DNA from: Bacilli bacterium
Lineage (GTDB): Bacteria > Bacillota_I > Bacilli_A > RFN20 > CAG-826
NCBI GenBank assembly: GCA_024409055.1
Contig: JAKSUL010000010.1
Location: 1-38,905, forward strand
Direction: 5' to 3'
DNA: 38,905 bases
Part shown: piece after piece, positions 7,999 to 15,537 of the stretch
Position numbering within the stretch: position 1 is the stretch's first letter
How the letters are laid out: each line of letters begins with the position of its first letter
The notes under the pieces: generated by a model
Database searches by the model: none
The model's input: the letters and a program-made list of their open reading frames with translations, nothing else
Told to the model about the DNA's origin: nothing
Made by a program: the position numbers and the translations under genes

Positions 7999-9237
7999 TT
8001 AGAGGACGTCTTCCTCTTCTCTTTGACCGAAGAAACGGCGTTTTTTGGGCTGTTCCTGCGGGGTTTCTTTTCTTGAGACGGTTATTACGCCGTGTCTATC
8101 GTCTTCCATGGTTCCGCGATAGATCCCAGAGGCTAAGCACAAGCCGACAAGAGCCATATAGCGCGGATCTCTTCCTCCGACCGTGCGGATGGAGGGCTTA
8201 AGAAGCGGATGCTTGCTTAGCGAGAGTTGGAGAAGCTTCTCGATGCCATTAAGGGCAGCGCCACCGCCGACTAGGATGATTGGGCAAGCGTCGAGTTTGT
8301 TTCCATATCCACTCACAAGCTGTTCCATAGCGTTCTTGAGGAAGATGTTATATCCCTCGTTCCACGACTCTATCGCAGAATTAAGGGCTTTTTGGTTGAT
8401 TTTGCCATTGCCTTGGCTCGTTAGAGGCGGGCAATAAAGGGTTTCTCTACAATCATAGCCGTAGGAGGTTTTCAACCTCTCGGCCTCTTCGTGAGATAGA
8501 TCCAGGCTTTCGCTTAAGGCGGCGGTTAGATCATCGCTTCCTTTCGCGAAGAAGGAGGATTTATAAGCAGAGCCATTTCCAACGATGGAAAGGGTCGTAA
8601 CTTTGGCTCCGATATCCATCAAAATGTATGTTTTCGGAAGGTTTTGGTATGTCTTGAATAGTTCGCTGTAAACGTAAGGGGTGACCCCGGAATTCTTGCA
8701 GCGGAGACCGGCTTGGTTAAGCGCGGACTTATATCCATGCGCGATGGACGTTGGGAGCACATGAACCTTGCAGGTCATCGTGAGGGTACGCGATTTCACG
8801 CCGATCGGCGGATTGCTGTATCTTTTGCCATCGCTCAATATGAATTCGTCGGGAATGATGTTGACGACGGTGTAACCGGAATCGACTTGCTCCTTCTCCA
8901 CCATTGCTCTCACGTTCGAGACGTCGATTTTTTCGACGGCTTCCCCGATGACGTTTGTGGCTTTGCTGATTTGATAAACCTTAAGCCCGGTGGCCGGATA
9001 AAGGAGGCAGACTTGAACGAGGTTAAGCCTCATCTTGGCTTTTTCGTCTTCTATGACTTTGAACTCCTCAAGGCTTTTGATGAGGCGGTTCATATCGGTG
9101 ATCACGCCATTTTCCAAAATACCCGGGACTTTCTTTTCCCTGGTGTATTCCACGACCGGCTGCCCGTTGAGGATATAGCCGAGGAGGAACTTGATGCTTC
9201 CGCTGCTGATTTCGATACAAGCTAATGGCTTTTCCAT
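7999..9237 (-). CDS. ftsA: Cell division protein FtsA (actin-like), divergent
   Basis: An actin-family ATPase that tethers FtsZ filaments to the membrane. In 412 residues one sees the N-terminal phosphate loop region (ACIEISSGSIKFLLG), the phosphate-2-like MDIGAKVTTLSIV near the middle, and the adenosine motif ILVGGGAALNGIE near residue 325. It is quite divergent from well-studied FtsA proteins. The C-terminus is short and charged (KKRRFFGQREEEDVL) and shows only a hint of the amphipathic membrane-targeting helix. Its place just before ftsZ supports the call. It has its own promoter (9248-9276). There is no clear Shine-Dalgarno, only GGA 3 bases from the ATG, and the leader would be only about 4 bases. 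Confidence 0.9.
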   Translation of the reverse strand: MEKPLACIEISSGSIKFLLGYILNGQPVVEYTREKKVPGILENGVITDMNRLIKSLEEFKVIEDEKAKMRLNLVQVCLLYPATGLKVYQISKATNVIGEAVEKIDVSNVRAMVEKEQVDSGYTVVNIIPDEFILSDGKRYSNPPIGVKSRTLTMTCKVHVLPTSIAHGYKSALNQAGLRCKNSGVTPYVYSELFKTYQNLPKTYILMDIGAKVTTLSIVGNGSAYKSSFFAKGSDDLTAALSESLDLSHEEAERLKTSYGYDCRETLYCPPLTSQGNGKINQKALNSAIESWNEGYNIFLKNAMEQLVSGYGNKLDACPIILVGGGAALNGIEKLLQLSLSKHPLLKPSIRTVGGRDPRYMALVGLCLASGIYRGTMEDDRHGVITVSRKETPQEQPKKRRFFGQREEEDVL

Positions 9238-9247
9238 ATTCCGCTAT

Positions 9248-9276
9248 ATTGTAATATAGCAATGCGAAAGATTCAA
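9248..9276 (-). promoter_or_regulatory. Promoter of ftsA-ftsZ with palindrome over the -10
   Basis: On the minus strand TTGAAT (9271-9276), a 17-base spacer and TACAAT (9248-9253) form a good sigma-A promoter ending 10 bases before the ftsA ATG. A perfect 18-base palindrome, GCTATATTGTAATATAGC (9243-9260), overlaps the -10 and the start of transcription and could be an operator. Confidence 0.65.
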
Positions 9277-9335
9277 AGACGCAATAGGGCGATTTTTAGT
9301 AGTTTTTCGTTATTTTGTTCGTATTTGGGGATAGT

Positions 9336-9369
9336 AAAAGCCGCAAGGGAGGAAAAACCTGCGGCTTTT
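9336..9369 (-). terminator. Strong terminator after the small division-cluster membrane protein
   Basis: AAAAGCCGCA (9336-9345) pairs perfectly with TGCGGCTTTT (9360-9369), and the minus-strand 3' arm ends in TTTT. It lies 14 bases past the stop at 9384 and separates mraZ-rsmH transcription from ftsA-ftsZ. Confidence 0.8.
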
Positions 9370-9383
9370 GGGGTAATCAAAGA

Positions 9384-9608
9384 TTAGCGCTCGACGTAGC
9401 TAGAGACGGCGATGGAGTCGGAAGACTCCTCAGTTTCGACGATTTGAGCGGCCTCTTCGGCTTTGGCGATCTGCTCGTTCTGATAAGAAATGGTGATAGG
9501 AAGAGCGACGAGGCCAGCCAAGGCGACGGCGACGAGGCATCCTAAAGAAGCGTTTCTAAAACGGTAGTAGAACTTTTTATGTCCGGTTTTGACGAGTTTG
9601 TTTTTCAT
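9384..9608 (-). CDS. Small single-pass membrane protein in the FtsL position
   Basis: A 74-residue protein with a basic N-terminus (KNKLVKTGHKKFYYRFRN), one membrane helix (about residues 20-40) and a short acidic outer tail. It sits between rsmH and ftsA, where ftsL is normally found, and begins 25 bases after rsmH with a strong AAAGGAGG site. FtsL is usually about 100 residues with a long coiled coil after the helix; here only about 34 residues follow, so homology is not shown. It could be a reduced FtsL-like division protein or an unrelated small membrane protein. A strong terminator follows directly. Confidence 0.75.
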   Translation of the reverse strand: MKNKLVKTGHKKFYYRFRNASLGCLVAVALAGLVALPITISYQNEQIAKAEEAAQIVETEESSDSIAVSSYVER

Positions 9609-9633
9609 AGGGAATCTCCCTCCTTTCGAGTAG

Positions 9634-10563
9634 CTATTTCCTTTCGAGGATTCTTAGCTTTGCGCTTATTGCGCGATGGTTTTGCTCCAACTCGATTTCA
9701 GTTGGTGCGATTGGTTTCTTGGTTACGTTGATGTAATCAGGTTCTTTCTGCTCGCCAGGAAGCGAATAGTCGAACCTGTTGCCCTCCACCACAGTCAATT
9801 CGCGGAAGCGATTCTTGACCATGCGATCATCGAGGGACATGAATGTGATGATGCAGAGCCTGCCACCTTGCTTAAGCAAAGTTGGGGCGTCCTCGAGAGC
9901 GATCCTCAAGGATTCGGATTCGGCGTTGACCTCCATGCGAATGGCCTGGAAGGTCTGTTTGGCCGGATGGCCTTTCTTCATCAATGATGATTTCTTTTTG
10001 GCCGATTTAATGATTTCGGCCAGCTGTGTGGTCGTCTCGATAGGAGCGATTTCCCTTTCCTTCACGATGCGTTTAGCAATCTGATAGGCCTCTTGGTCTT
10101 CCCCGTAAGTCCTAATGACCCAGGTGAGCTTTTCGAGGGGGTATGTGTTGACCACGATGTAGGCGGTAAGAGGATTTCTCTCGTCCATCCTCATGTCGAG
10201 TCTAGCCTCTTCCTTGTAAGAGAAGCCACGAGAGGCTTCGTCAAGCTGAGGAGAGGAGACGCCGAGGTCGGCGAGAATTCCATCGACTTTGTCGATTCCT
10301 AACTTCGCCAGTTCCTCTTTGACGTGGCTGAAGTTGGTGTGGACGATGGTGAAGTTTGTTCCGATGCTAGAGAGCCTTACGGTCGATTCTTTGACCGCGG
10401 TTTCGTCTTGATCGAAGCAGACGAGGCGACCATTGGGGATTCTTTTGAGAATCTCGCTGCTATGGCCAGCCCTGCCAAGGGTTAAGTCGACATATGTGCC
10501 GCCGTCTTTGATGTTGAGACCCTCAAGGCACTCATTCAACAAGACGGGGATATGGACTCCCAT
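9634..10563 (-). CDS. rsmH: 16S rRNA (cytosine-1402-N4)-methyltransferase
   Basis: A SAM-dependent methyltransferase (also called MraW) modifying the P-site region of 16S rRNA. The 309 residues start with the typical HIPVLLNECLEGL. The SAM site YVDLTLGRAGHS is near residues 24-35, with FDQDETAV after it. DGILADLGVSSPQLDEASRGFSY and the late RLCIITFMSLDDRMVK are family hallmarks. The ATG overlaps the mraZ stop (TGATG), as is usual in division clusters. Confidence 0.97.
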   Translation of the reverse strand: MGVHIPVLLNECLEGLNIKDGGTYVDLTLGRAGHSSEILKRIPNGRLVCFDQDETAVKESTVRLSSIGTNFTIVHTNFSHVKEELAKLGIDKVDGILADLGVSSPQLDEASRGFSYKEEARLDMRMDERNPLTAYIVVNTYPLEKLTWVIRTYGEDQEAYQIAKRIVKEREIAPIETTTQLAEIIKSAKKKSSLMKKGHPAKQTFQAIRMEVNAESESLRIALEDAPTLLKQGGRLCIITFMSLDDRMVKNRFRELTVVEGNRFDYSLPGEQKEPDYINVTKKPIAPTEIELEQNHRAISAKLRILERK

Positions 10564-10985
10564 CAGTTCCTCCCCCTAGAAACGCCATAGGACATGGTGT
10601 TCTTGAGAAGATACCTGGCATATTCGCCAGCATCCCAGACCTCGAAATGGTCAAGGACGCCGATGAGGGTGACGCTACTTCCGATGCGGTAACTGTTCAT
10701 GATAGCGGACCCTAATGTGATACGGCCATGGCTATCGACGCTCAGCTCGTTTACGGAAGCTGTGGTGAGACGAATGTAGGCTCGATCCTCCTCGTTTCGA
10801 TAATCGAGGGATTCAAGCTTAGCGATGAGTTTGTTGAACTCATCTTCTTCGTAGATGGAGATGCAGCCTTCGAAACCTCTGAGCATATAGAGCTTCTTCG
10901 TGCCTTTCTCGACCAATTTGGTCGGTAGCTGGAGACGCCCTTTCTCATCAAGGAGTCGTTCATAGGTTCCAAAAAACTTTCCCAC
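10563..10985 (-). CDS. mraZ: Transcriptional regulator MraZ
   Basis: A 140-residue member of the AbrB/MazE-like fold that represses its own division cluster by binding TGGG repeats. It opens GKFFGTYERLLDEKGRLQLP and repeats the DxxGR element later (VDSHGRITL), the two halves of the MraZ double fold. The start is GTG at 10985. The AGGTGG just upstream serves both as ribosome site and as part of an MraZ box. Four such boxes (10981-11016) run across the promoter and start, so repression by its own product is expected. It is the first gene of the mraZ-rsmH-small membrane protein unit. Confidence 0.96.
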   Translation of the reverse strand: MGKFFGTYERLLDEKGRLQLPTKLVEKGTKKLYMLRGFEGCISIYEEDEFNKLIAKLESLDYRNEEDRAYIRLTTASVNELSVDSHGRITLGSAIMNSYRIGSSVTLIGVLDHFEVWDAGEYARYLLKNTMSYGVSRGRN

Positions 10986-11016
10986 TTTTTCCCACCTGTG
11001 CCCATATTAAACCCAC
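10981..11016 (-). promoter_or_regulatory. Four MraZ boxes over the mraZ start
   Basis: On the minus strand TGGG-type repeats occur at 11012-11016 (GTGGG), 11001-11005 (ATGGG), 10991-10995 (GTGGG) and 10981-10985 (GTGGG), spaced 11, 10 and 10 bases. This about-one-helical-turn direct repeat is the known MraZ operator pattern. The last box contains the GTG start codon. Confidence 0.9.
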
Positions 11017-11034
11017 ATAGGCTTTTTCGGTCAA
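11006..11034 (-). promoter_or_regulatory. Promoter of mraZ
   Basis: TTGACC (11029-11034), a 17-base spacer and TTTAAT (11006-11011) on the minus strand. The distal MraZ box touches the end of the spacer and the -10, so bound MraZ would block RNA polymerase. Confidence 0.75.
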
Positions 11035-11331
11035 CCTTATTTTTTGAAAAAAAGATATTTGTCCACCGCTTCTATTAGACAGTGTATAGTCCATTTTGTC
11101 AGTTTTTGGTCATCTAAATTGTTTCGATGAATGCTGTTGTTCTTGAAAAAATGATCGCCTTTCTTAATTAATCGAATGGAAAAATCTCGAGTCAATACTT
11201 TGTATTGTTTTTCATTGTTTCGTAAAAATGAAACGTTTTACTTATTCATGATTTCCATGTTTATTTTTGCTTCAAATCCGAACGCAAACAGATTAGACAC
11301 CTGTACTTTAAAAGAACATTTTGGCAAAACA
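11035..11331. other. Intergenic stretch upstream of the mraZ promoter
   Basis: AT-rich DNA between the mraZ promoter and the yceD terminator. I see only a small inverted repeat (GTTTC...GAAAC at 11217-11234) and no convincing gene, RNA or strong promoter. A short plus-strand ORF here has no ribosome site and runs into the terminator and the end of yceD, so I do not accept it. Confidence 0.5.
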
Positions 11332-11374
11332 AAAAAGGATCCAAGTAAGGCAATTTGCCTATTTCGGATCCTTT
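11332..11374 (-). terminator. Terminator after the pheST-yceD operon
   Basis: AAAGGATCC (11334-11342) pairs with GGATCCTTT (11366-11374), with an inner GGCAAATTGCC stem on the minus strand, followed by a T run. It lies about 30 bases past the yceD stop. Confidence 0.85.
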
Positions 11375-11401
11375 GTTTTCGGAGTCGAATAGATAAGGGA
11401 A

Positions 11402-11827
11402 TTATTCCTCATCCGCTCCATCGTCGAGGAGATAAGGCCCTATTTTGTCCCCTTTATGGATGATGGTGGGAAGGTTTGTCCTTATCAAAGAGACGATCAA
11501 GCGGCTAACGTCTATATAGTCGCCGTCTTCGATATAGCCTTCGCCATCGTCGAGAGGATTGTTGAGGACATCGAAGTCATCTTCCACTTCTATCGAGGTG
11601 ACGAAGAGCTCTCCGGTGGAGCTGTCCATGAGGGTTACATCCCCCAAAAAATGGAGATAGACGGAGAAAAACCCTTTGCTGTTTTTGTCGATCTCCCCTT
11701 CCACGCGCCCGTTCTCAATGTTCTTGATGTCGGGATTTCCATCGAACAAAGACGGCTCGAAAGATATCGATTCGTCTTCGATGATGGTACCGTGATTCGG
11801 GATGATCTTCTTCTTGAGGATTTTCAT
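11402..11827 (-). CDS. YceD/DUF177-family protein without zinc cysteines
   Basis: A 141-residue acidic protein. The second half (DDFDVLNN...DGDYIDVSRLIVSLIRTNLPTIIHKG) matches the pattern of YceD/DUF177, a family linked to 23S rRNA accumulation and ribosome assembly, usually encoded just before rpmF (L32). Here the C-terminal Cys pairs of the common form are missing and rpmF does not follow; the chain stops soon after LPTIIHKGDKIGPYL. Its start overlaps the pheT stop (TAATG), so it is translated with pheST. The family call rests on remembered pattern, not on a search. Confidence 0.65.
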   Translation of the reverse strand: MKILKKKIIPNHGTIIEDESISFEPSLFDGNPDIKNIENGRVEGEIDKNSKGFFSVYLHFLGDVTLMDSSTGELFVTSIEVEDDFDVLNNPLDDGEGYIEDGDYIDVSRLIVSLIRTNLPTIIHKGDKIGPYLLDDGADEE

Positions 11828-14214
11828 TAGCTTCTGATGTCAGCGCCAAACTTAACCTTAAGGGTCGAGATGGCTTTGTTCACAGAGGAAGAAACCTCTT
11901 CTTCCTTAAGGGTCTTCTCATCGGATCTGATGGTAAGGGTAATGGCGATGGATTTCTTTCCTTCGCCGATATTGGCGCCTTCATAGACGTCGAAGACCTC
12001 AACGCCTTTGATAAGGGCGTCGGCCTTATTGACTTCTCTAGCGATCTCTTCGTAGGTGACTTTGCGGTCGATGACGAGAGCGAGGTCGCGGGAAACGGAT
12101 GGGAACTTCGGAGGAACCGAGGCTTTCGGGGCGCTGGTCTTAAGATTAAGGAGAGCGTCCATATCGAGTTCTAATGCGATGGCGGACTTAAGTCCGGCGG
12201 CTTTCAAAGCGTTCGGATGGAGTTCGCCCATAACGCCCAATAATTGCTTGCCCATTCTGATTTCGGCGGATTTTCCTGGGTGGAAATCTTCTCCGCCAAG
12301 GGTCCAAGCCACGATCTGATAACGGTTCTTGTTTAGACCTAAAATCTGCATGATGGCTTCAACGATGCCTTTGGCATCATAGAAGGTATACGGCGTTTTT
12401 CTTAACGATCCTTGGAGAGGTTTATTGCCGACCAAGACGGCGCCTAAATGGGAGCCGCGATGAGACGGAGTATCGATATCGCTGATTTCGAAGAAAGCGA
12501 GGTCTTTGTTTTGACGGTCGACGTTATACGAAGCACTTTCGAGCAAAGACGGAAGCATGCTCATCCTAACAAAACCGCGTTCGACGGTCATCGGGTTGGA
12601 GAGTTTGAAGGGCTCGCCTTTTTCTAAGTATTTGAAAGAATTGGCTTTCTTTTCATCGACGAGGGTGTAAGTAAGAACCTCATCCAAACCAATGGAGCGA
12701 AGATGCCTTCTTATGCTTCTTTTGGCCACCTGCTTCGGGGTCAATCCAGTGAGTTGGAGCTCAGTCGTCGGAAGGATGCTATGAACGTTGCTGTATCCCA
12801 AAATCCTGATGACTTCTTCGGCGATGTCGGCCTGTCCATCCATATCGATTCTATAGTTCGGAACGGTGACGATCATCGTCTCGCCTTCCACCACAACATC
12901 CATGTGGTCGTCTTTAAGGGTTTTGACGACGGTCTCTAAATCGAAGGAGGTTCCAAGACGTCCATTGATATAGCCTAAGCTCGTCTTGATGACTTTTCTT
13001 TCGTGCTTTACGGTGTCGTAGTTCTTGACCTCGTAAATCTCTTTGGCTTCAGCCAAATCCGCCAATAAATCAGCTGTTAAGGCCAAAACGTATTCGGCTT
13101 GGTCGCGGTTGATTCCCTTGATGAAGCGGAGAGAGGAGTCGCTAGATAAACCGATGCGATTAACGGTATGGCGGATCCTCGCGTAGTCGAAGACGGCGGA
13201 CTCAACGGCGACGTTGACGGTGTTTTCGTCGATCGTGCATTCTTTGGCGGTCATAACGCCGGCAAGGCACATCGGGCGTCCATCGCTAGTGACGACGAGG
13301 TCGCCCTTGGCGAGTTTATACGTTTGCTCGTCCATAGCGACGTAATCGCCTTCTAAATCATCACGAACGACCAAAGATGCCTTCGGAAGCTTATCGAGGT
13401 CGTACATGTTAAGCGGCTGTCCGGTAAGCAACATGATGTAGTTGCCGATATCGACGATGTTATTGATGGAACGGATGCCTTCGGCCAAAAGAGCCTCTTT
13501 CATCCATTTCGGGGATTCTTTGGTTTTAATGCCCTTCACCACTTGAATGGCGAACTGCGGGCATTTTTCGGTTGTAGAGCCAACTTCGAAATCAATCTTC
13601 TTGGTCTCGCGCTTAGTCGGTTCAGGAATCTTTGCTTCCTTTCCATAGAGGCAGCCGATTTCCCTGGCGATGTTGGCGATGGCGTACATATCCGGACGGT
13701 TCGCTAAAAGCGAAAGGTCGAGGATTGTGTCGTCCAACCCCAAGTAACCGAGGACGTTTTCTTCTCCGACCGGAGCGTCTTCCGGAAGTTCTTCGATGCC
13801 GCTAACCTGCTTTTCGGAGAGGTATTTTTTATCAACGCCGAGTTCTAGCAAAGAGCAGCACATGCCATCGCTATCAACGCCGCGGATTGTGGATTTAACA
13901 ATCGTGACTTCCGGGAGGACAGCGCCTTCCCTAGCGACGATGACCTTGAGTCCTTTTCTGGCGTTCGGGGCACCGCAAACGATCTGGTGAACGCCATGTT
14001 TTGGGCCCTCATCGACGTTAAGGATGTGAAGGTGGTCGGAATCTGGGTGATTCTCGCAGGTCAAGATCTCGCCGATAACAAGGTTGGTTCCTCTAGCGAG
14101 GTGAATGATATCTTCGACTTCGACACCGGCAAAAGTCATCCTAGAAGCTATTTCTTCTGGGGTGAGGTTTTCGATATCGACGTATTTTTTAACCCAATTT
14201 AATGAAGCTTTCAT
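11827..14214 (-). CDS. pheT: Phenylalanyl-tRNA synthetase beta subunit
   Basis: The 795-residue beta chain of the (alpha-beta)2 PheRS, which holds the editing site and tRNA contacts. An N-terminal tRNA-binding OB fold covers about residues 40-150 (VIGEILTCENHPDSDHLHI). The B3/4 editing region (about 205-370), the B5 domain (about 400-470), the synthetase-like core and a C-terminal FDX-ACB anticodon-binding domain (about 705-795, PSVSRDLALVIDRKVTYEEI) follow in the normal order. The start is 12 bases after pheS, with a GGAGGA ribosome site. Confidence 0.97.
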   Translation of the reverse strand: MKASLNWVKKYVDIENLTPEEIASRMTFAGVEVEDIIHLARGTNLVIGEILTCENHPDSDHLHILNVDEGPKHGVHQIVCGAPNARKGLKVIVAREGAVLPEVTIVKSTIRGVDSDGMCCSLLELGVDKKYLSEKQVSGIEELPEDAPVGEENVLGYLGLDDTILDLSLLANRPDMYAIANIAREIGCLYGKEAKIPEPTKRETKKIDFEVGSTTEKCPQFAIQVVKGIKTKESPKWMKEALLAEGIRSINNIVDIGNYIMLLTGQPLNMYDLDKLPKASLVVRDDLEGDYVAMDEQTYKLAKGDLVVTSDGRPMCLAGVMTAKECTIDENTVNVAVESAVFDYARIRHTVNRIGLSSDSSLRFIKGINRDQAEYVLALTADLLADLAEAKEIYEVKNYDTVKHERKVIKTSLGYINGRLGTSFDLETVVKTLKDDHMDVVVEGETMIVTVPNYRIDMDGQADIAEEVIRILGYSNVHSILPTTELQLTGLTPKQVAKRSIRRHLRSIGLDEVLTYTLVDEKKANSFKYLEKGEPFKLSNPMTVERGFVRMSMLPSLLESASYNVDRQNKDLAFFEISDIDTPSHRGSHLGAVLVGNKPLQGSLRKTPYTFYDAKGIVEAIMQILGLNKNRYQIVAWTLGGEDFHPGKSAEIRMGKQLLGVMGELHPNALKAAGLKSAIALELDMDALLNLKTSAPKASVPPKFPSVSRDLALVIDRKVTYEEIAREVNKADALIKGVEVFDVYEGANIGEGKKSIAITLTIRSDEKTLKEEEVSSSVNKAISTLKVKFGADIRS

Positions 14215-14226
14215 GGTTGATCCTCC

Positions 14227-15270
14227 TTATTTTCCGACGTAGTCCTTGAGGAAACGGACGTCGTTTTGATAGAAGCGACGGATATCGTCGACTCCATAGC
14301 GGAGCATGGCGACGCGTTCAACGCCAACGCCAAAGGCGAAACCGCTGTATTCATTAGGATCATATCCGCACATTTCGAGGACCTTTGGGTTGACCATGCC
14401 GGCTCCGAGGATCTCGATCCAGCCAGTGCCTTTGCACATAGCGCATCCCTTACCACCACAATTGAAGCAAGAGACGTCGACTTCGACGCTTGGCTCGGTG
14501 AATGGGAAGTAAGAAGACCTCAAACGGATTTCCCTCTTCTCGCCAAACATCTTTTTGGCGAAGAGTTCCAAGGTGGCTTTTAAGTTGGCGATTGAGATGT
14601 TCTTGTCTATGACAAGACCTTCGATCTGGGCGAATTGGTGGCTGTGGGTCATGTCGTCGTCATCGCGGCGATAGGCTTTGCCTGGGCAGATCATCTTAAT
14701 CGGGCCTTTGGGGTTCTTATCGCACATAGTGTGCGCCTGAGCGGCGCTGGTCTGCGTGCGGAGGAGAAGTTCTTCGGAGATGTAGAAAGTATCCTGCATG
14801 TCTCTAGAAGGGTGATCCTTCGGGACGTTAAGGAGTTCGAAGTTGAAACGGTCGGTTTCGACATCGCGTCCTTCCACTACTTCGTACCCCATATCAAGGA
14901 AGATATCGGTGACCTCGTCAATGATGAGGTAATAAGGATTAATATGGCCTTGTTGAAGCGTGTTGCCCGGCAAGGTGACATCGATTTTTTCGTTAGCAAG
15001 TTTGGCGGCCAACTCTTCCTTTTCAAAAGCCTCTTTCTTTTCGTTATAGGCTTTGGTGACGTTGTTTTTGCAAGCGTTGACGGCTTGGCCGAAGCTGGCT
15101 TTCTCTTCGTTTGGAACTTCCCTCATCAACGACATAAGGGAAGAGACTTCGCCTTTTTTAGAAAGATACTTAGCGAAAAGCTCGTTCAGTTCTTCCTTTT
15201 TGCTCGCCGCTTGAATGCGCGAGGTGGCTTCTTCTTCTAAAGCGGCCACTTTCTCGGTAATTTGGCTCAT
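14227..15270 (-). CDS. pheS: Phenylalanyl-tRNA synthetase alpha subunit
   Basis: The 347-residue catalytic chain of PheRS (class II synthetase). An N-terminal coiled coil (residues 1-90) binds tRNA-Phe. Motif 2 lies around PGKAYRRDDDDMTHSHQFAQIEGL, and motif 3 in FAFGVGVERVAMLRYG near the C-terminus. The segment CFNCGGKGCAMCKGTGWIEILG is the usual Cys-rich loop. The start at 15270 has an AAGGAGGG site. It is the first gene after a Phe-specific T-box, with pheT and yceD behind it. Confidence 0.98.
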   Translation of the reverse strand: MSQITEKVAALEEEATSRIQAASKKEELNELFAKYLSKKGEVSSLMSLMREVPNEEKASFGQAVNACKNNVTKAYNEKKEAFEKEELAAKLANEKIDVTLPGNTLQQGHINPYYLIIDEVTDIFLDMGYEVVEGRDVETDRFNFELLNVPKDHPSRDMQDTFYISEELLLRTQTSAAQAHTMCDKNPKGPIKMICPGKAYRRDDDDMTHSHQFAQIEGLVIDKNISIANLKATLELFAKKMFGEKREIRLRSSYFPFTEPSVEVDVSCFNCGGKGCAMCKGTGWIEILGAGMVNPKVLEMCGYDPNEYSGFAFGVGVERVAMLRYGVDDIRRFYQNDVRFLKDYVGK

Positions 15271-15286
15271 ATTGGGCCCTCCTTAA

Positions 15287-15512
15287 ATAAAAAAGATGGC
15301 GAGGGAGCGAGATACCCGCGGTGCCATCCCAATTCAATCCGTGTATATTTTGGATTCTTTATTGCCCGTTAACGCCGGCGCATCGGTGACTCTCATCACG
15401 TCCTCCAAGGTGAATTCGCGGACGTTTCCCCAGGGCCGTTTCACTGTCTAGCCCCTCCCTAAGAGGATCCGTAACCCGTTACTTTTTCTCTTCAACGGAC
15501 TTCATTATTCTA
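15287..15512 (-). promoter_or_regulatory. T-box riboswitch of pheST (specifier TTC)
   Basis: The minus strand has the T-box GGGATGGCACCGCGGG (about 15316-15331). The terminator stem GATGGC/GCCATC (15295-15300 with 15323-15328) is followed by TTTTTT. The stem I specifier loop reads AA-TTC-ACC, with TTC (Phe) at 15412-15414, agreeing with the genes controlled. A TAGAAT at 15507-15512 may be the -10 box. Confidence 0.93.
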
Positions 15513-15537
15513 TTCGTCTTATCTTTAAAGATAAAGT

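Noticed and set aside
11176-11463. Plus-strand ORF of 95 codons between mraZ and yceD
   Set aside because: No ribosome site; it runs through the yceD terminator and into the yceD coding region, and the translation looks like non-coding AT-rich DNA.
15519-15534. AT-only-like palindrome TTATCTTTAAAGATAA as terminator of the lipoprotein gene
   Set aside because: The stem has almost no GC and no T run follows; transcription from the lipoprotein gene may instead be stopped by the T-box terminator downstream.
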